A stretch of DNA of 64,000 nucleotides from Clostridia bacterium. Lineage in GTDB: Bacteria > Bacillota > Clostridia > Lachnospirales > Lachnospiraceae. Positions within the stretch are counted from its first letter, which is position 1. Every line of letters begins with the position of its first letter. Shown in pieces: positions 8,901 to 17,591 of the stretch. The notes beneath the pieces are model-generated. The model had not been told where the DNA came from. It saw only the letters and a list, made by a program, of their open reading frames with translations, and made no database searches. Both the position numbers and the translations under genes were made by a program. The stretch covers positions 1 to 64,000 of the forward strand of contig CAJTAK010000016.1 in assembly GCA_910574255.1 (NCBI GenBank), in the 5' to 3' direction.

Positions 8901-8942
8901 AATGGTGTAGTTTGAAGAAAAATTGGTGTCAAAAATGGTGTA
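8901..8942 (+). repeat. Left-end recombinase-site candidate (TGGTGT repeats)
   Basis: Three copies of a TGGTGT-containing motif in 42 bases: AATGGTGTAG (8901), AATTGGTGTCAAA (8921) and ATGGTGTA (8935). The 13-mer AATTGGTGTCAAA recurs exactly at 28751-28763, at the 3' end of the integrase gene, also followed closely by TGGTGTA. This pairing at the two ends of the 20 kb element suggests att or integrase arm sites. Confidence 0.5.
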
Positions 8943-9112
8943 CAAATCTGACTGATGAAATGATGTATTTGTGTGAAGAAACGAATTAAAATTGTTATTC
9001 ACAGGAAGCACAATCTATGGAGAAGAATTATCTGATGTAGTGGCAGGCATACAAGTGTCTGTCATTTTTATTGAAAGCTATAAATTGGACAGCGAAAACG
9101 GAGGATGCGAAA

Positions 9113-9505
9113 ATGAGCAGAGAAAAATCAATATTTGAACAGATGGGCGGCACTTATACAGAGATAGACGGTATCTTATATCCTAATATCCTTATCGACG
9201 AAGAACAAACAGAAACAATGCAGGATGTGTTTGCAGGAAAGTACGGAGATTTATGGAAAAAGTACATGAAAGAAAACCAACCGGAAAGATATTATCATCT
9301 GGTTCGTTTAGGGCAGTTGAAACAAAAAGCGGAAGAAATCAATGAAGAAGCAAATGAATTGTTGGACAGGATTATGCAGCAGTATTTACAGAAGCATAAA
9401 CCGGAGAATCCAGATTCTACAATGGAAATGTGGCAGCTTCGGGAACAGGCTAAGGCAATGGCAGAGGAAGTCGTTCTTCATGATATTGTCTACTGCTATC
9501 ACTAA
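9113..9505 (+). CDS. TnpV family transposon-encoded protein
   Basis: A 130-residue helical protein typical of TnpV, found on many Firmicutes mobile elements: it starts with the family's EQMGGTYTEIDGILYPN-type opening and continues as a long charged helix. The ATG at 9113 is chosen because GGAGG at 9100-9104 is spaced eight bases from it. The biochemical role is unknown. Its value here is as a marker that the mobile element begins at about this point. Confidence 0.75.
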   Translation: MSREKSIFEQMGGTYTEIDGILYPNILIDEEQTETMQDVFAGKYGDLWKKYMKENQPERYYHLVRLGQLKQKAEEINEEANELLDRIMQQYLQKHKPENPDSTMEMWQLREQAKAMAEEVVLHDIVYCYH

Positions 9506-9532
9506 ATTAAAACGAAAAGAGAGGGAAAAATT

Positions 9533-10486
9533 ATGGCGAATATAAGAGAATATAACATGAATGGAACATTGATTTTAGGAATTGATCATGGATATGGAAA
9601 TATCAAAACAGCACACAGGGTATTTCCCACCGCACTGATCAAGAGTGAGAAAGCGCCAACTTTCAGCAAGGATTATCTGGAGTATGACGGATATTTCTAC
9701 ATTATCGGGGAAGGTCATAAGAGCTTTATCGCTGAAAAGCAGTCAGATGATGATAATTATATCCTGACGCTTGCAGCAATAGCAAAAGAATTGAATGCAA
9801 GGGAATTAACCTCTGCCAGAGTGCATCTTGCCGCAGGACTTCCGTTGAAATGGGTGCAGGCGCAGAGAGAATCCTTCCGCCAGTATCTTATGCAGAATAA
9901 GATTGTGAAGTTTCGTTATAAAGGCAGACAGTATGAGATTGAGATTGCCGGATGTACGGTCATGCCGCAATGCTATTCTGCGGTGGCTGAAAACCTGAAA
10001 GATTTTAAAGGGATGAATTTACTTGCCGATATTGGCAACGGAACAATGAATATCATGTATTTAAACAATGGCAGGGCGATGGAGAGTAAATCATGGACAG
10101 AGAAGCTCGGTGTTTTCCAGTGTATGCAGCGTATCCGCAATAAGGTGTTGGACGAAACGGGAACAAACCTGATGAACGAGGTCATTGAAAATTATCTGAG
10201 GACGGGGGAAACGGATATTGCAGAGCCTTATGCCTCACTTATGAAAGAAGCAGCAGTTTCCTATGTGCAGGAGATTTTTCAGAAGCTGAAGGATTATGAG
10301 TATAATGAAAGCCTTATGCATCTTCACTTTATGGGAGGCGGTGCAAGAATCGTGGAAGCTGTCGGGGAATATAACCGGGAGAGGACGCATTTCAATCACG
10401 ATATCTGTGCGACTGCAAAGGGATATGAATATTACTGTTACATGATTTTGCGCCACAGTCAAATACCCAAAAGGCGGGGTATTTGA
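9533..10486 (+). CDS. ParM/StbA-family actin-like partition ATPase
   Basis: A 317-residue actin-fold protein. The phosphate-1 motif lies at residues 13-22 (GIDHGYGNIK) and the phosphate-2 motif near 164 (ADIGNGTMNI), with an adenosine-type GGGARI near 264. Family members form filaments that segregate plasmids with a DNA-binding ParR and a centromere. The downstream 10580 gene is the likely ParR. Partition genes are unusual for an integrated element and suggest a plasmid-like circular stage. A good ribosome binding site (AGAGAGGG) precedes the ATG. Confidence 0.8.
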   Translation: MANIREYNMNGTLILGIDHGYGNIKTAHRVFPTALIKSEKAPTFSKDYLEYDGYFYIIGEGHKSFIAEKQSDDDNYILTLAAIAKELNARELTSARVHLAAGLPLKWVQAQRESFRQYLMQNKIVKFRYKGRQYEIEIAGCTVMPQCYSAVAENLKDFKGMNLLADIGNGTMNIMYLNNGRAMESKSWTEKLGVFQCMQRIRNKVLDETGTNLMNEVIENYLRTGETDIAEPYASLMKEAAVSYVQEIFQKLKDYEYNESLMHLHFMGGGARIVEAVGEYNRERTHFNHDICATAKGYEYYCYMILRHSQIPKRRGI

Positions 10487-10579
10487 CTCTTGCGGCATTC
10501 GCCAAATGCCCATGCAAGCATGGTCGGTTGGCTCATTGCTCGCGGAAATAAAAAGTGCAGCTAGAAAGAAGGTGCAGGA

Positions 10580-11038
10580 ATGACAGGAAATATCCGTAAC
10601 CGCAATGTGCGGTTTTATGAGGAAAAGGAAATTGACAGGCGGGCATGGGAAATACTTCACTCAGAAGCTGTCAGGGCATTTCCCTCGCAGAATGACTTTA
10701 TCATTCGGGCAGTCAATGATTTTTATGACCGACATCTGGCAATATCGGATGATCCGTATCTGGAAACAAGGGAAAAAGAGGATGCCTTTGCAGACAGGAT
10801 CGTGGAAAAGGTGGAACAGAAAGTGCTTGGCAACCTGTCACAGCTTATCGGGATTTACCTTTTGCAGCAGCAGAATATCTTGGCAACGGGAAATGATGCA
10901 CGAGCGGAGAATTATTTGAAAGACAATAGGGATGTGCAGGTATTAAGTTCTGGCGGTGGTATTCTGCAAAATGGCGGGGAAGCGGAAACAGAGGAACCGG
11001 AGGAGAATGAGTTCCTTGATTTCAGTTTTGGAGGATAG
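10580..11038 (+). CDS. ParR-like partner of the partition ATPase
   Basis: A 152-residue protein with a ribbon-helix-helix-like N-terminus (residues 1-55, RNVRFYEEKEIDRRAWEIL then NDFIIRAVNDFY), a central coiled segment and an acidic, low-complexity tail ending in EFLDFSFGG. Size, position after the ParM-like gene and acidic C-terminus suit a ParR centromere-binding adaptor, but it was identified mainly by context. A good ribosome binding site precedes the ATG. A candidate centromere was not recognised, though the 93-base gap before it holds short inverted repeats. Confidence 0.6.
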   Translation: MTGNIRNRNVRFYEEKEIDRRAWEILHSEAVRAFPSQNDFIIRAVNDFYDRHLAISDDPYLETREKEDAFADRIVEKVEQKVLGNLSQLIGIYLLQQQNILATGNDARAENYLKDNRDVQVLSSGGGILQNGGEAETEEPEENEFLDFSFGG

Positions 11039-11074
11039 CCGGAATGGGGGTTCTTAGGGGGCAAAGCCCCCTGA

Positions 11075-11184
11075 GCAGGTAGCACCGGTGGCGCAGACAG
11101 AGAGGAAAAAATAAAAATCGGAGTGTCCGGCAGGCACTCCGTTTTTTATTTTTGACGAACTGGCAAGCCAACGGTACTACCTGC
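11075..11184. repeat. 18-base inverted repeat flanking a terminator
   Basis: GCAGGTAGCACCGGTGGC (11075-11092) and the inverse of GCAGGTAGTACCGTTGGC (11167-11184) differ at two positions. They enclose the terminator at 11119-11150. They could be protein-binding sites for the partition or mobilisation machinery, or a larger RNA stem. Confidence 0.55.
11119..11150 (+). terminator. Intrinsic terminator after the partition genes
   Basis: CGGAGTG / CACTCCG stem (11119-11125 with 11135-11141), nine-base loop, then a run of six T and a second T-rich stretch. Strong Rho-independent form. Confidence 0.8.
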
Positions 11185-11452
11185 CTATATCATTCCCACC
11201 ACATCGGCGGCAGGTGGAAAAGTGCCTGAACGGGAAAGCGATGTGGGAAAGCCGGACGGAGCGCAGAGCGAGGGGGAGGCTTTCGTCTGGGAGCTGCGTT
11301 CTTTGCAGCGGACAGACTTATGGGAATGATGTGTCCTGCTTACGGAGCATTTCTACGATAAGGCTACAGAAAATGCGGTATATGGTATCGGATGAATACA
11401 AAGGAAAGAGGGATTGGAGCCAATATTTGAAATGAAATCATGATATTGAAAA

Positions 11453-11502
11453 TGTATCCACTACTGCAAATGTCAGTAGCCAATTCAATAAAGGTGGATA
11501 CA
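11453..11502. other. Candidate origin of transfer (oriT)
   Basis: A nested inverted repeat: the outer arms TGTATCCAC (11453-11461) and GTGGATACA (11494-11502) are perfect, and inside the left arm a hairpin CTACTG / CAGTAG (11461-11466 with 11474-11479) has a seven-base loop. It lies 110 bases upstream of mobC and the relaxase, the usual place for oriT in mobilizable elements. The nic site cannot be assigned from sequence alone. Confidence 0.5.
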
Positions 11503-11612
11503 GGAAGTGAGAATTTAGGAGCCATACACGTTGAGAAGAATGTGTCCGGTTCTTTTTTGATGGAAGGTTGTTTTAGAAGATAGGCAGACCGTTATCAGAT
11601 TGGAGGGATTTT

Positions 11613-11966
11613 ATGGGAAACAGGACAAGGGATAGAGTAATTTATATCCGAACCGATGAAAAGCTGCAGGCAGAGTTTGAAAAACAAAAAGAAGCCAGCG
11701 GATATGGTAACAATGCAGACTTTGTAGATTATCTGTTGCGGGTAAGTGAAGGAAAACAGGCAGATGGCGTTACGCTGAAGGATGTGCGCAATTTATTGTC
11801 AGAGCTTTCGGCGGAACTAAAAAAACAGGGAGTCAATATCAACCAGATAGCAAAGATACTCAATACCCATGGCGGTATGGATATGAAGCAGCCGCTTGAA
11901 TATACGGAATACAGATATAAACAGATTGAAAACAGCCTGCTCCGCATATGGGAGAAAATAGCCTGA
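11613..11966 (+). CDS. mobC: MobC-type relaxosome accessory protein
   Basis: A 117-residue protein with an N-terminal ribbon-helix-helix-like DNA-binding segment (RVIYIRTDEKLQAEF) and the conserved C-terminal MobC block (around GVNINQIAKILN, residues 70-85). MobC proteins help the relaxase bind and open oriT. It is spaced 34 bases from the relaxase start, a normal two-gene mobilisation unit, and the ribosome binding site TTGGAGGG precedes the ATG. Confidence 0.88.
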   Translation: MGNRTRDRVIYIRTDEKLQAEFEKQKEASGYGNNADFVDYLLRVSEGKQADGVTLKDVRNLLSELSAELKKQGVNINQIAKILNTHGGMDMKQPLEYTEYRYKQIENSLLRIWEKIA

Positions 11967-12000
11967 TCAGGAATAAAGAATAAGAGGGAGGATGTGGTCT

Positions 12001-13368
12001 ATGGCAGAGGTTTATGGGAATGTCAATGTGAATTACAGTTACTGCAAATCAGTCGCACAGTTAAAAAGTGCGGCAGATTATATTCTTGGAACGAAAAAAG
12101 AACAGATAAAAGAAGGAATACAGAAGACAAGACCGGATTTGTACGGAGCGTTTGGGTGTAACAGGGATAATTTTGCTAACAGTCTGCTGATAACAAGGAA
12201 GATGCACGATAAAAAATATTCGCGTTACAAACAGAAAGATATTCTGGCACATAAGATGTCGATTTCTTTTCATCCGGATGATAACGATAAGCTGACCTAT
12301 GAGGAAGCAGATAAGATAGCAAGGGAATTTGCGCATCAATTCTTTTGGAGCAAGGGATATGAAGCAATGTGGGCGGTGCATACGGACACAGAGCACATCC
12401 ATGTTCATTTTCTTGTGAGCAACTGTAATCTGAAGGACGGTAAATCTTTTCGCAGGGGAATGCCGAAATTGAAGGAAATGTCACAGTTTTTCGGGGAACA
12501 GTGCAGGGAGCGGGGGCTGACGCATTCAGTCAGGGATACATTTTATAATGAGGAGCGGACGCAGGAAAGGAAAAGTTTTGCGGAATGTCAGATGCAGAAG
12601 CATGATAAGCTGTCTTTTAAGGAAGAGATCAAGACTTATGTAAGACTGGCAATGAACAGCACTGGAACAAGAACACTTGAGGATGTGGTGGAGATGTTAA
12701 AGAAAATATATCTCATGGATATACGATTAAAAGGGAATACCATCAGTTATGCGCTTCCGTACCATGCGGGTAAAACAGGAAAAGCGCAGGCGGTCAGGGG
12801 AAGCAAACTTGGGAACCGTTTTACAGTGGCGGGAATCAGACAGTATATGCAGGAAAAAGAGCAGAAGCAGGTGGAATACAGGCGTACCATGCAGGATATT
12901 GAGGAAGCAAAACAGTATCTTGATGATTATGAGGAATGGCGGGAGGAGACGAAAAAAGTTGGGGATTCATTTTACGAAGCATTTGACCACTTTCAGGCAG
13001 ATCATGATGTATCTGAAAATGATGAAGAAATCTTTTACGGAAGTGTTTTTCAGGAGTTCAATGAACAATGGCAGGGGAACAGTGAAGCTGTTTCAGAGAA
13101 AAAATCAGAAGTAACCAAAGAGGAGAAAGTAGATTTTTCAAAACTTTCATTGGAAGAGCGTGCAAAGTTGCTTCCGCCGCCGACAAGTGATCAAATGGCA
13201 GAATTAAAAGAATATCAAAAACGGATGGGGTATGATGAAAGTAAAATGAAAAGTATGAAATATAAGATGACAGTCTATAATGAATTTTTGAGTGAGTATG
13301 ATTATCGGAAAAAGCATTTTGGAGTGGAGAAGGGTATTCAGAAAAAACAGAGAAATAGGGGGCGATGA
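12001..13368 (+). CDS. MobA/VirD2-family relaxase
   Basis: A 455-residue relaxase. The N-terminal about 200 residues hold the nuclease with the three-histidine metal motif in VHTDTEHIHVHF (about residues 120-132), and a candidate nicking Tyr in the first 30 residues. The C-terminal half is a charged coiled-coil region used for DNA or coupling-protein contact. ATG 12001 is chosen over 11992 because GGGAGG at 11986-11991 is correctly spaced only for it. No type IV secretion genes are present, so transfer would depend on a helper element. Confidence 0.92.
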   Translation: MAEVYGNVNVNYSYCKSVAQLKSAADYILGTKKEQIKEGIQKTRPDLYGAFGCNRDNFANSLLITRKMHDKKYSRYKQKDILAHKMSISFHPDDNDKLTYEEADKIAREFAHQFFWSKGYEAMWAVHTDTEHIHVHFLVSNCNLKDGKSFRRGMPKLKEMSQFFGEQCRERGLTHSVRDTFYNEERTQERKSFAECQMQKHDKLSFKEEIKTYVRLAMNSTGTRTLEDVVEMLKKIYLMDIRLKGNTISYALPYHAGKTGKAQAVRGSKLGNRFTVAGIRQYMQEKEQKQVEYRRTMQDIEEAKQYLDDYEEWREETKKVGDSFYEAFDHFQADHDVSENDEEIFYGSVFQEFNEQWQGNSEAVSEKKSEVTKEEKVDFSKLSLEERAKLLPPPTSDQMAELKEYQKRMGYDESKMKSMKYKMTVYNEFLSEYDYRKKHFGVEKGIQKKQRNRGR

Positions 13369-13520
13369 TTTTCTAGGCAAAATGCTTTATTTTAAAAAAT
13401 ATTTACAAAAGTGTTGGATATCAATGGTATTGTTTTTTTATGGTAAATGTAGAAAAAATGTGGTAAAATATTTATGTATTTATTTCTGAAATCGAGATGA
13501 AAACAAACTGGAGAAAAATA

Positions 13521-14234
13521 ATGAATAAGAAATATCAAATTTTTATTAGTTCTACTTATACAGATTTAGTAGAAGAAAGAAAGTATGTACAGGATGTTAT
13601 TTTGTCAATGAATCATTTTCCTGTAGGAATGGAATTATTTAGTGCAGCCAGTGAAGAACAATGGAATATAATAAAAAGAACTATAGATACATCTGACTTC
13701 TATGTATTGATAATAGGATATAGATATGGAAGTGAAATGCCAGATGGAATTGGTTATACGGAACGTGAATATATGTATGCAAAAGAAAAAGGAGTTCCAG
13801 TGATAGTGTTTATAAAACAAGAAGGACTTCCAGTTAAAGAAACAGATAGAGAGGCAAGTACATCCAAAAAGAAGAAATTGAAAGACTTTATTAATAGGGC
13901 TAAAATGGGAAGGGAAGTATCTTGGTGGTCAACAAAAGAGGAATTGGGACAGAAAGTTACAGTGTCTTTGTATAAAGAGTTTGAAAGAGTAAAGCGACCA
14001 GGTTGGGTAAGAGCAACGGAAGTTCTTGAGAAATCAAAAATGGAAGAATTGCAAAGAACAATTATGCAGTTGCGAAGTGAAAATGAAGAATTAAAAAGAG
14101 AATTATCTAAAAAGAAAGTTGGAGTCAGAGAATCATTGTTCAAAAGTACCGATTTTTTGAAAATGAAGAATAGTGGAAAAAATCCGTGTGATTCTCTTTC
14201 TGATATGCATTTTATTGATTACTTTGATGATTGA
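13521..14234 (+). CDS. DUF4062-domain protein, likely defence component
   Basis: A 237-residue protein. The N-terminal about 95 residues match DUF4062: YQIFISSTYTDLVEER at the start, then GMELFSAASEEQ and IIGYRYGS. This fold is related to TIR-like and nucleotide-processing domains and is common in prokaryotic immune proteins. The rest is a linker and a coiled coil (about 165-205). GGAG at 13510-13514 supports ATG 13521 over the 13497 ATG. It is low in GC compared with the relaxase and heads a three-gene cluster with an unknown protein and an HNH protein. Confidence 0.75.
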   Translation: MNKKYQIFISSTYTDLVEERKYVQDVILSMNHFPVGMELFSAASEEQWNIIKRTIDTSDFYVLIIGYRYGSEMPDGIGYTEREYMYAKEKGVPVIVFIKQEGLPVKETDREASTSKKKKLKDFINRAKMGREVSWWSTKEELGQKVTVSLYKEFERVKRPGWVRATEVLEKSKMEELQRTIMQLRSENEELKRELSKKKVGVRESLFKSTDFLKMKNSGKNPCDSLSDMHFIDYFDD

Positions 14235-14255
14235 ATAAAGGGGAGATAAAGTTGA

Positions 14256-14813
14256 ATGCAGGGAATTAAGAAACAAGTGTGGGAGATGTTTGTTTCAGTT
14301 GCGGAGCAAATGATGAAAGATGATTCTGAGATTGTATTGAATTATGCAGCAGTACAGCAATTTAGTGATGGTTTTGATAAACTATATATATATATCAAAG
14401 AAGTATTTATGCAAGATAGCGTAGTATATTTAGATAGGCATAAAGTGGCGGCAATAATTATAATTTCTTTTGTTAGAGCAAATGCATTAGGTTATGGAAA
14501 AAGTTTGGACAGTAGTATGTTTTGGGGGAATTATAAGTTGGCTATATCTGTTGGACTTTCTTATATGCTCGATATGTTCAATCATGAGTTGAGAGAAGGT
14601 GGTTGTCAAATAACAATAACAAAATATATTATGCCTAAAGTTCTTATGGACGATATACCCTACATAGATGTTTTGGCTAGAAATATTTATATATCCGAGA
14701 CTCAAAGAAAATCTGATTCTTATGTGATTGACCTAGCTGAGAAGTTGTTTTTAATAGAATTTATTACAATAGAAAAATATGACATTTCAACATTTGCTTT
14801 GAAACATTTCTAG
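14256..14813 (+). CDS. Unknown protein in the DUF4062-HNH cluster
   Basis: A 185-residue, mostly helical protein with no recognised domain. Residues 50-60 and 70-80 are hydrophobic but too short for membrane spans. An AAGGGGAG ribosome binding site precedes the ATG, and it starts 21 bases after the DUF4062 gene and ends 13 bases before the HNH gene, so the three are almost certainly co-transcribed. AT-rich base use matches its neighbours in the cluster and differs from the mobilisation genes. A structural or adaptor subunit is possible but unsupported. Confidence 0.6.
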   Translation: MQGIKKQVWEMFVSVAEQMMKDDSEIVLNYAAVQQFSDGFDKLYIYIKEVFMQDSVVYLDRHKVAAIIIISFVRANALGYGKSLDSSMFWGNYKLAISVGLSYMLDMFNHELREGGCQITITKYIMPKVLMDDIPYIDVLARNIYISETQRKSDSYVIDLAEKLFLIEFITIEKYDISTFALKHF

Positions 14814-14826
14814 AAGGAATAGATAA

Positions 14827-15657
14827 TTGGGAGATTTTATATATATGAATAACAGAGATGATTTTCCACAAAGGGTAAAAGATATATTATGTGAACGGGT
14901 AGGCGGAAAGTGTTCGAATCCCGGTTGTAGGCATGAAACCAAAGGCCCCCACAGTGATTCCAAAAAGCGAGTATCAATAGGACAGGCTGCACATATAACA
15001 GCGGCTTCTAAAGGGGGACCAAGATATAATCCCAATATGACTTCTGAACAAAGAAAGGATATAGAGAATGGAATTTGGTTATGTGATTCATGTGCAAAGA
15101 TGATAGACAGTGATGAAAGTCAATACCCAGTAGAGTTATTAAAAATGTGGAAAAGTATGGCTGAGTATGAACAATATCGCGCTATTAATCAGAAAGCTAA
15201 TTCGCTAGAAACAAATTGTGGATTTGAAAACAGAAAAAATGTTGCATGTAGAAAAACAAAAGAGGCATTAGATAATCTACATAATACCTTGCAATACGGA
15301 TATGAATATTGGAAATTAAATTTTGAGAATCGATTTAAAAGTTATGATTTAGAAAATGAGTTAGACAATCATTGGGAGCTCTATCGAACTAATTTGGAAC
15401 AAATATATACTTATGAGGAAAAACAAGCAGTTTTATATGCTACTATAACCGAATATGCATTAGATTTGGGTGTTGAATTGTGCGAAGAAATAAATGGATA
15501 TTGCAATTTGTTGAAATTTGTTTATCAGAGTGACAACTGTGGATTATATAACAATTATTGGAGATGTTTTTTTGAAACACTTTCAAAAAACATCAATTCA
15601 CTAATTAATCATAAAAGGACTATTGATACTTTGTTACATCAGAGATATTCAGCATAA
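14827..15657 (+). CDS. HNH-type nuclease-like protein
   Basis: A protein of about 276 residues whose first 110 residues form an HNH-like zinc-bound domain: CSNPGC, then AAHITAASKGG, then NGIWLCDSCAKMID, giving paired cysteines, the catalytic-type His after Ala-Ala and the Asn-Gly-x-Trp-Leu-Cys block. Such domains nick DNA and often serve as defence effectors. The C-terminal 150 residues are helical and unassigned. The start could be TTG 14827 (AGAAGGAA upstream) or ATG 14845. It is last in the DUF4062 cluster. Confidence 0.75.
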   Translation: MGDFIYMNNRDDFPQRVKDILCERVGGKCSNPGCRHETKGPHSDSKKRVSIGQAAHITAASKGGPRYNPNMTSEQRKDIENGIWLCDSCAKMIDSDESQYPVELLKMWKSMAEYEQYRAINQKANSLETNCGFENRKNVACRKTKEALDNLHNTLQYGYEYWKLNFENRFKSYDLENELDNHWELYRTNLEQIYTYEEKQAVLYATITEYALDLGVELCEEINGYCNLLKFVYQSDNCGLYNNYWRCFFETLSKNINSLINHKRTIDTLLHQRYSA

Positions 15658-15948
15658 ATGCTAATGAAAATATAATTAGGGAAGTAAACTAGTAGAAGAT
15701 GACATCTATCAAACTGTCTGCAAATGATGTTGAAATGCAGGTGATATTGTCAAGGTGTCTTAGTTTCCGGTGGATAAAGTTGCGTAAACCTCACAAAACC
15801 CTTAAATATGGCATTTCTTCCACTACATAGGTCTGAAAGATACATTATTTTCTTGTGTTTTAAGGGACATTTTTACATTTGAGAGTGGGTGGACTTTTGT
15901 TCTGTGGATATTTGCCGAAAAGTATAGGGTTTCGCCAAATAGTGTATG
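15658..15948. other. Non-coding stretch left of the IS element
   Basis: AT-rich, with no gene or clear signal recognised. It ends in the 8-base direct repeat AGTGTATG that flanks the insertion sequence. Confidence 0.4.
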
Positions 15949-17591
15949 GAGGGTGTAAAAAATTCTGTGTCTATGGGAAATTAAGTTCCTCTGATAAGAG
16001 TTCGATATGTAAAATTGCTTGTCGATTTTATGAATTTCTTCTTGTCGATTGTTCTTTCTATTTATAGTTTAACCACTATTGGACTTTTTATACATCTTAT
16101 TTCATTTTTTTGTACAAAAAATAAGGCATTGTACGATTACCTTCTTCGTGGGCTCTGCCCACACCCGACCTCCGGAATAAGACTGGGATTTTCTGGCAAT
16201 ACTTTAAATGCCGATGGAATAAGGTATAAGGTTAGGACAGCTGGCACTTCAGATTCAGATGCAGCTGCCCTGCCTTTTCCTTTTTATAAATACTGCGTCA
16301 GCCGTTCTCCATACAAGACAATTAGCTGATTCAAAACCTGGTCCCAGCCCCGGTATCTCTGGGTCCATTTTTTTATGATATTCTCACTGGCCAGATAGAG
16401 CATCTTCTCTAATGACTGGTCGCTGGGAAATACGCTTTTTGTCTTTGTTACTTTCCGATACTGCCGGTTTAATGCTTCTATGATATTCGTCGTATACATA
16501 ATGCGGCGGATGTCATCGGAAAACTGGAAGAAAGAACTTACGTCCTCCCAGTTGTTTTCCCAATTACTAATTGCATAAGGGTATTTCTTTCCCCATTTCT
16601 CTTTGACTGCTTCCAGTTTTGATCATGCGGCTGTTTCATTCGGGGCATTATATACCGCTTTAAAGTCACTGGAAAATTTCTTCAAATCACTGTAGTTGAC
16701 ATATTTGAATGAGTTACGCAGCATATGGATCACACACCTTTGGATTTGTGCATGAGGATAGACGGAGCTGATTGCGTCCTTAAAGCCTGTAAGTCCGTCC
16801 ACACAGAAGAACAGCACGTCCTTTACCCCTCGATTTTTCAGGTCATTGAGCATTCCCAGCCAGAACTTGCTGGTTTCGTTAGTTCCCACGGTAATACTGA
16901 GGATGTCTTTATACCCCTCCGTGGTAACCCCCAGCACCACGTAGGCTGCCCGGCTAAGGATGCGTCCCTCTTCCCGTACTTTGTAATGGATGCAGTCCAT
17001 AAAGATGAAGGGATAGATGGGGGAAAGAGGACAGGACTGCCACTCTTTGACCTGAGGGATGATTTTGTCGGTGATCTTGCTGACCATTTCAGCAGATAAC
17101 TCAATGCCGTAAAGATCCAGGAGCTGCTCATGGATATCCCTTGTGCTCATCCCTCTCGCATATAAGGAAATAACCTTTTCTTCAATACCGGAGATGTCAC
17201 GCTGGTATTTGGGAATGAGTTTGGGTTCGAACTCCCCATTGCGATCCCTGGGGACATCCACCTGGAATTCCCCATACTGGCTTTTCAAGGTCTTGGGCGA
17301 ATGGCCATTGCGTTTGTTACTTATAGGAAGGTCCCCTTTTTGATTCTTTTCGTATCCGAGGGAGGCATCCAGTTCGGCTTCCATAAGCTCCTGGAGAATG
17401 TCTTTAAAGCTTTCTTTGAGAAGGGCATACACATCAGCCACACTGGATAAGTTGTTTTGTGAAATGATTTGTCGAATTTGCTCCTTAGCTACCGCCATAA
17501 AAATACTCCTTTTCGATAAGAATTGTCATATCTGAATTCTTACCAAAAAGGAGACATTTTTTTCCAAAGACACAAACTATTTTACACTACC
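15949..17591 (-). mobile_element. IS256-family insertion sequence with target duplication
   Basis: About 1.64 kb bounded by imperfect terminal inverted repeats of about 28 bases. The ends share GTGTAAAA and TGTGTCT-x-TGG (15953-15976 left; complement at 17565-17587 right). The 8-base sequence AGTGTATG occurs directly outside both ends (15941-15948 and 17592-17599), matching the 8-base target duplication of IS256-family elements. It carries one transposase gene on the minus strand, interrupted by a stop. About 330 bases between the left end and the gene have no recognised content. Confidence 0.75.
16284..17498 (-). pseudogene. IS256-family transposase with an in-frame stop
   Basis: A 404-codon transposase frame broken by one TGA at 16625-16623. 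The upstream part is 291 residues and the downstream part 112 residues in the same frame, so one base change would restore it. Two catalytic Asp lie in FIFMDCIHYKV and FFCVDGLTGF before the stop; the catalytic Glu (NIIEALNRQ) lies after it, so the truncated product lacks its active site. The total length matches normal IS256 transposases. A sequencing error cannot be excluded. Confidence 0.88.

Larger units (their letters stand above)
8784..9112. other. Non-coding left flank of the mobile element
   Basis: There is no gene here. It holds the terminator at 8813-8874, a cluster of TGGTGT repeats at 8901-8942, and an AT-rich leader to TnpV. Nothing else is recognised. Confidence 0.5.
11039..11612. 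other. Non-coding region between partition and mobilisation genes
   Basis: A 574-base gap without a convincing gene. It contains a perfect hairpin AGGGGGC / GCCCCCT (11056-11072), an 18-base inverted repeat flanking an intrinsic terminator (11075-11184), a G-rich stretch, and a nested inverted repeat at 11453-11502 that looks like an origin of transfer. A 73-codon open frame at 11214-11435 was rejected as coding. Confidence 0.6.

Noticed and set aside
11214-11435. 73-codon open frame upstream of mobC
   Set aside because: No ribosome binding site, biased composition, and it overlaps the oriT-like non-coding region.
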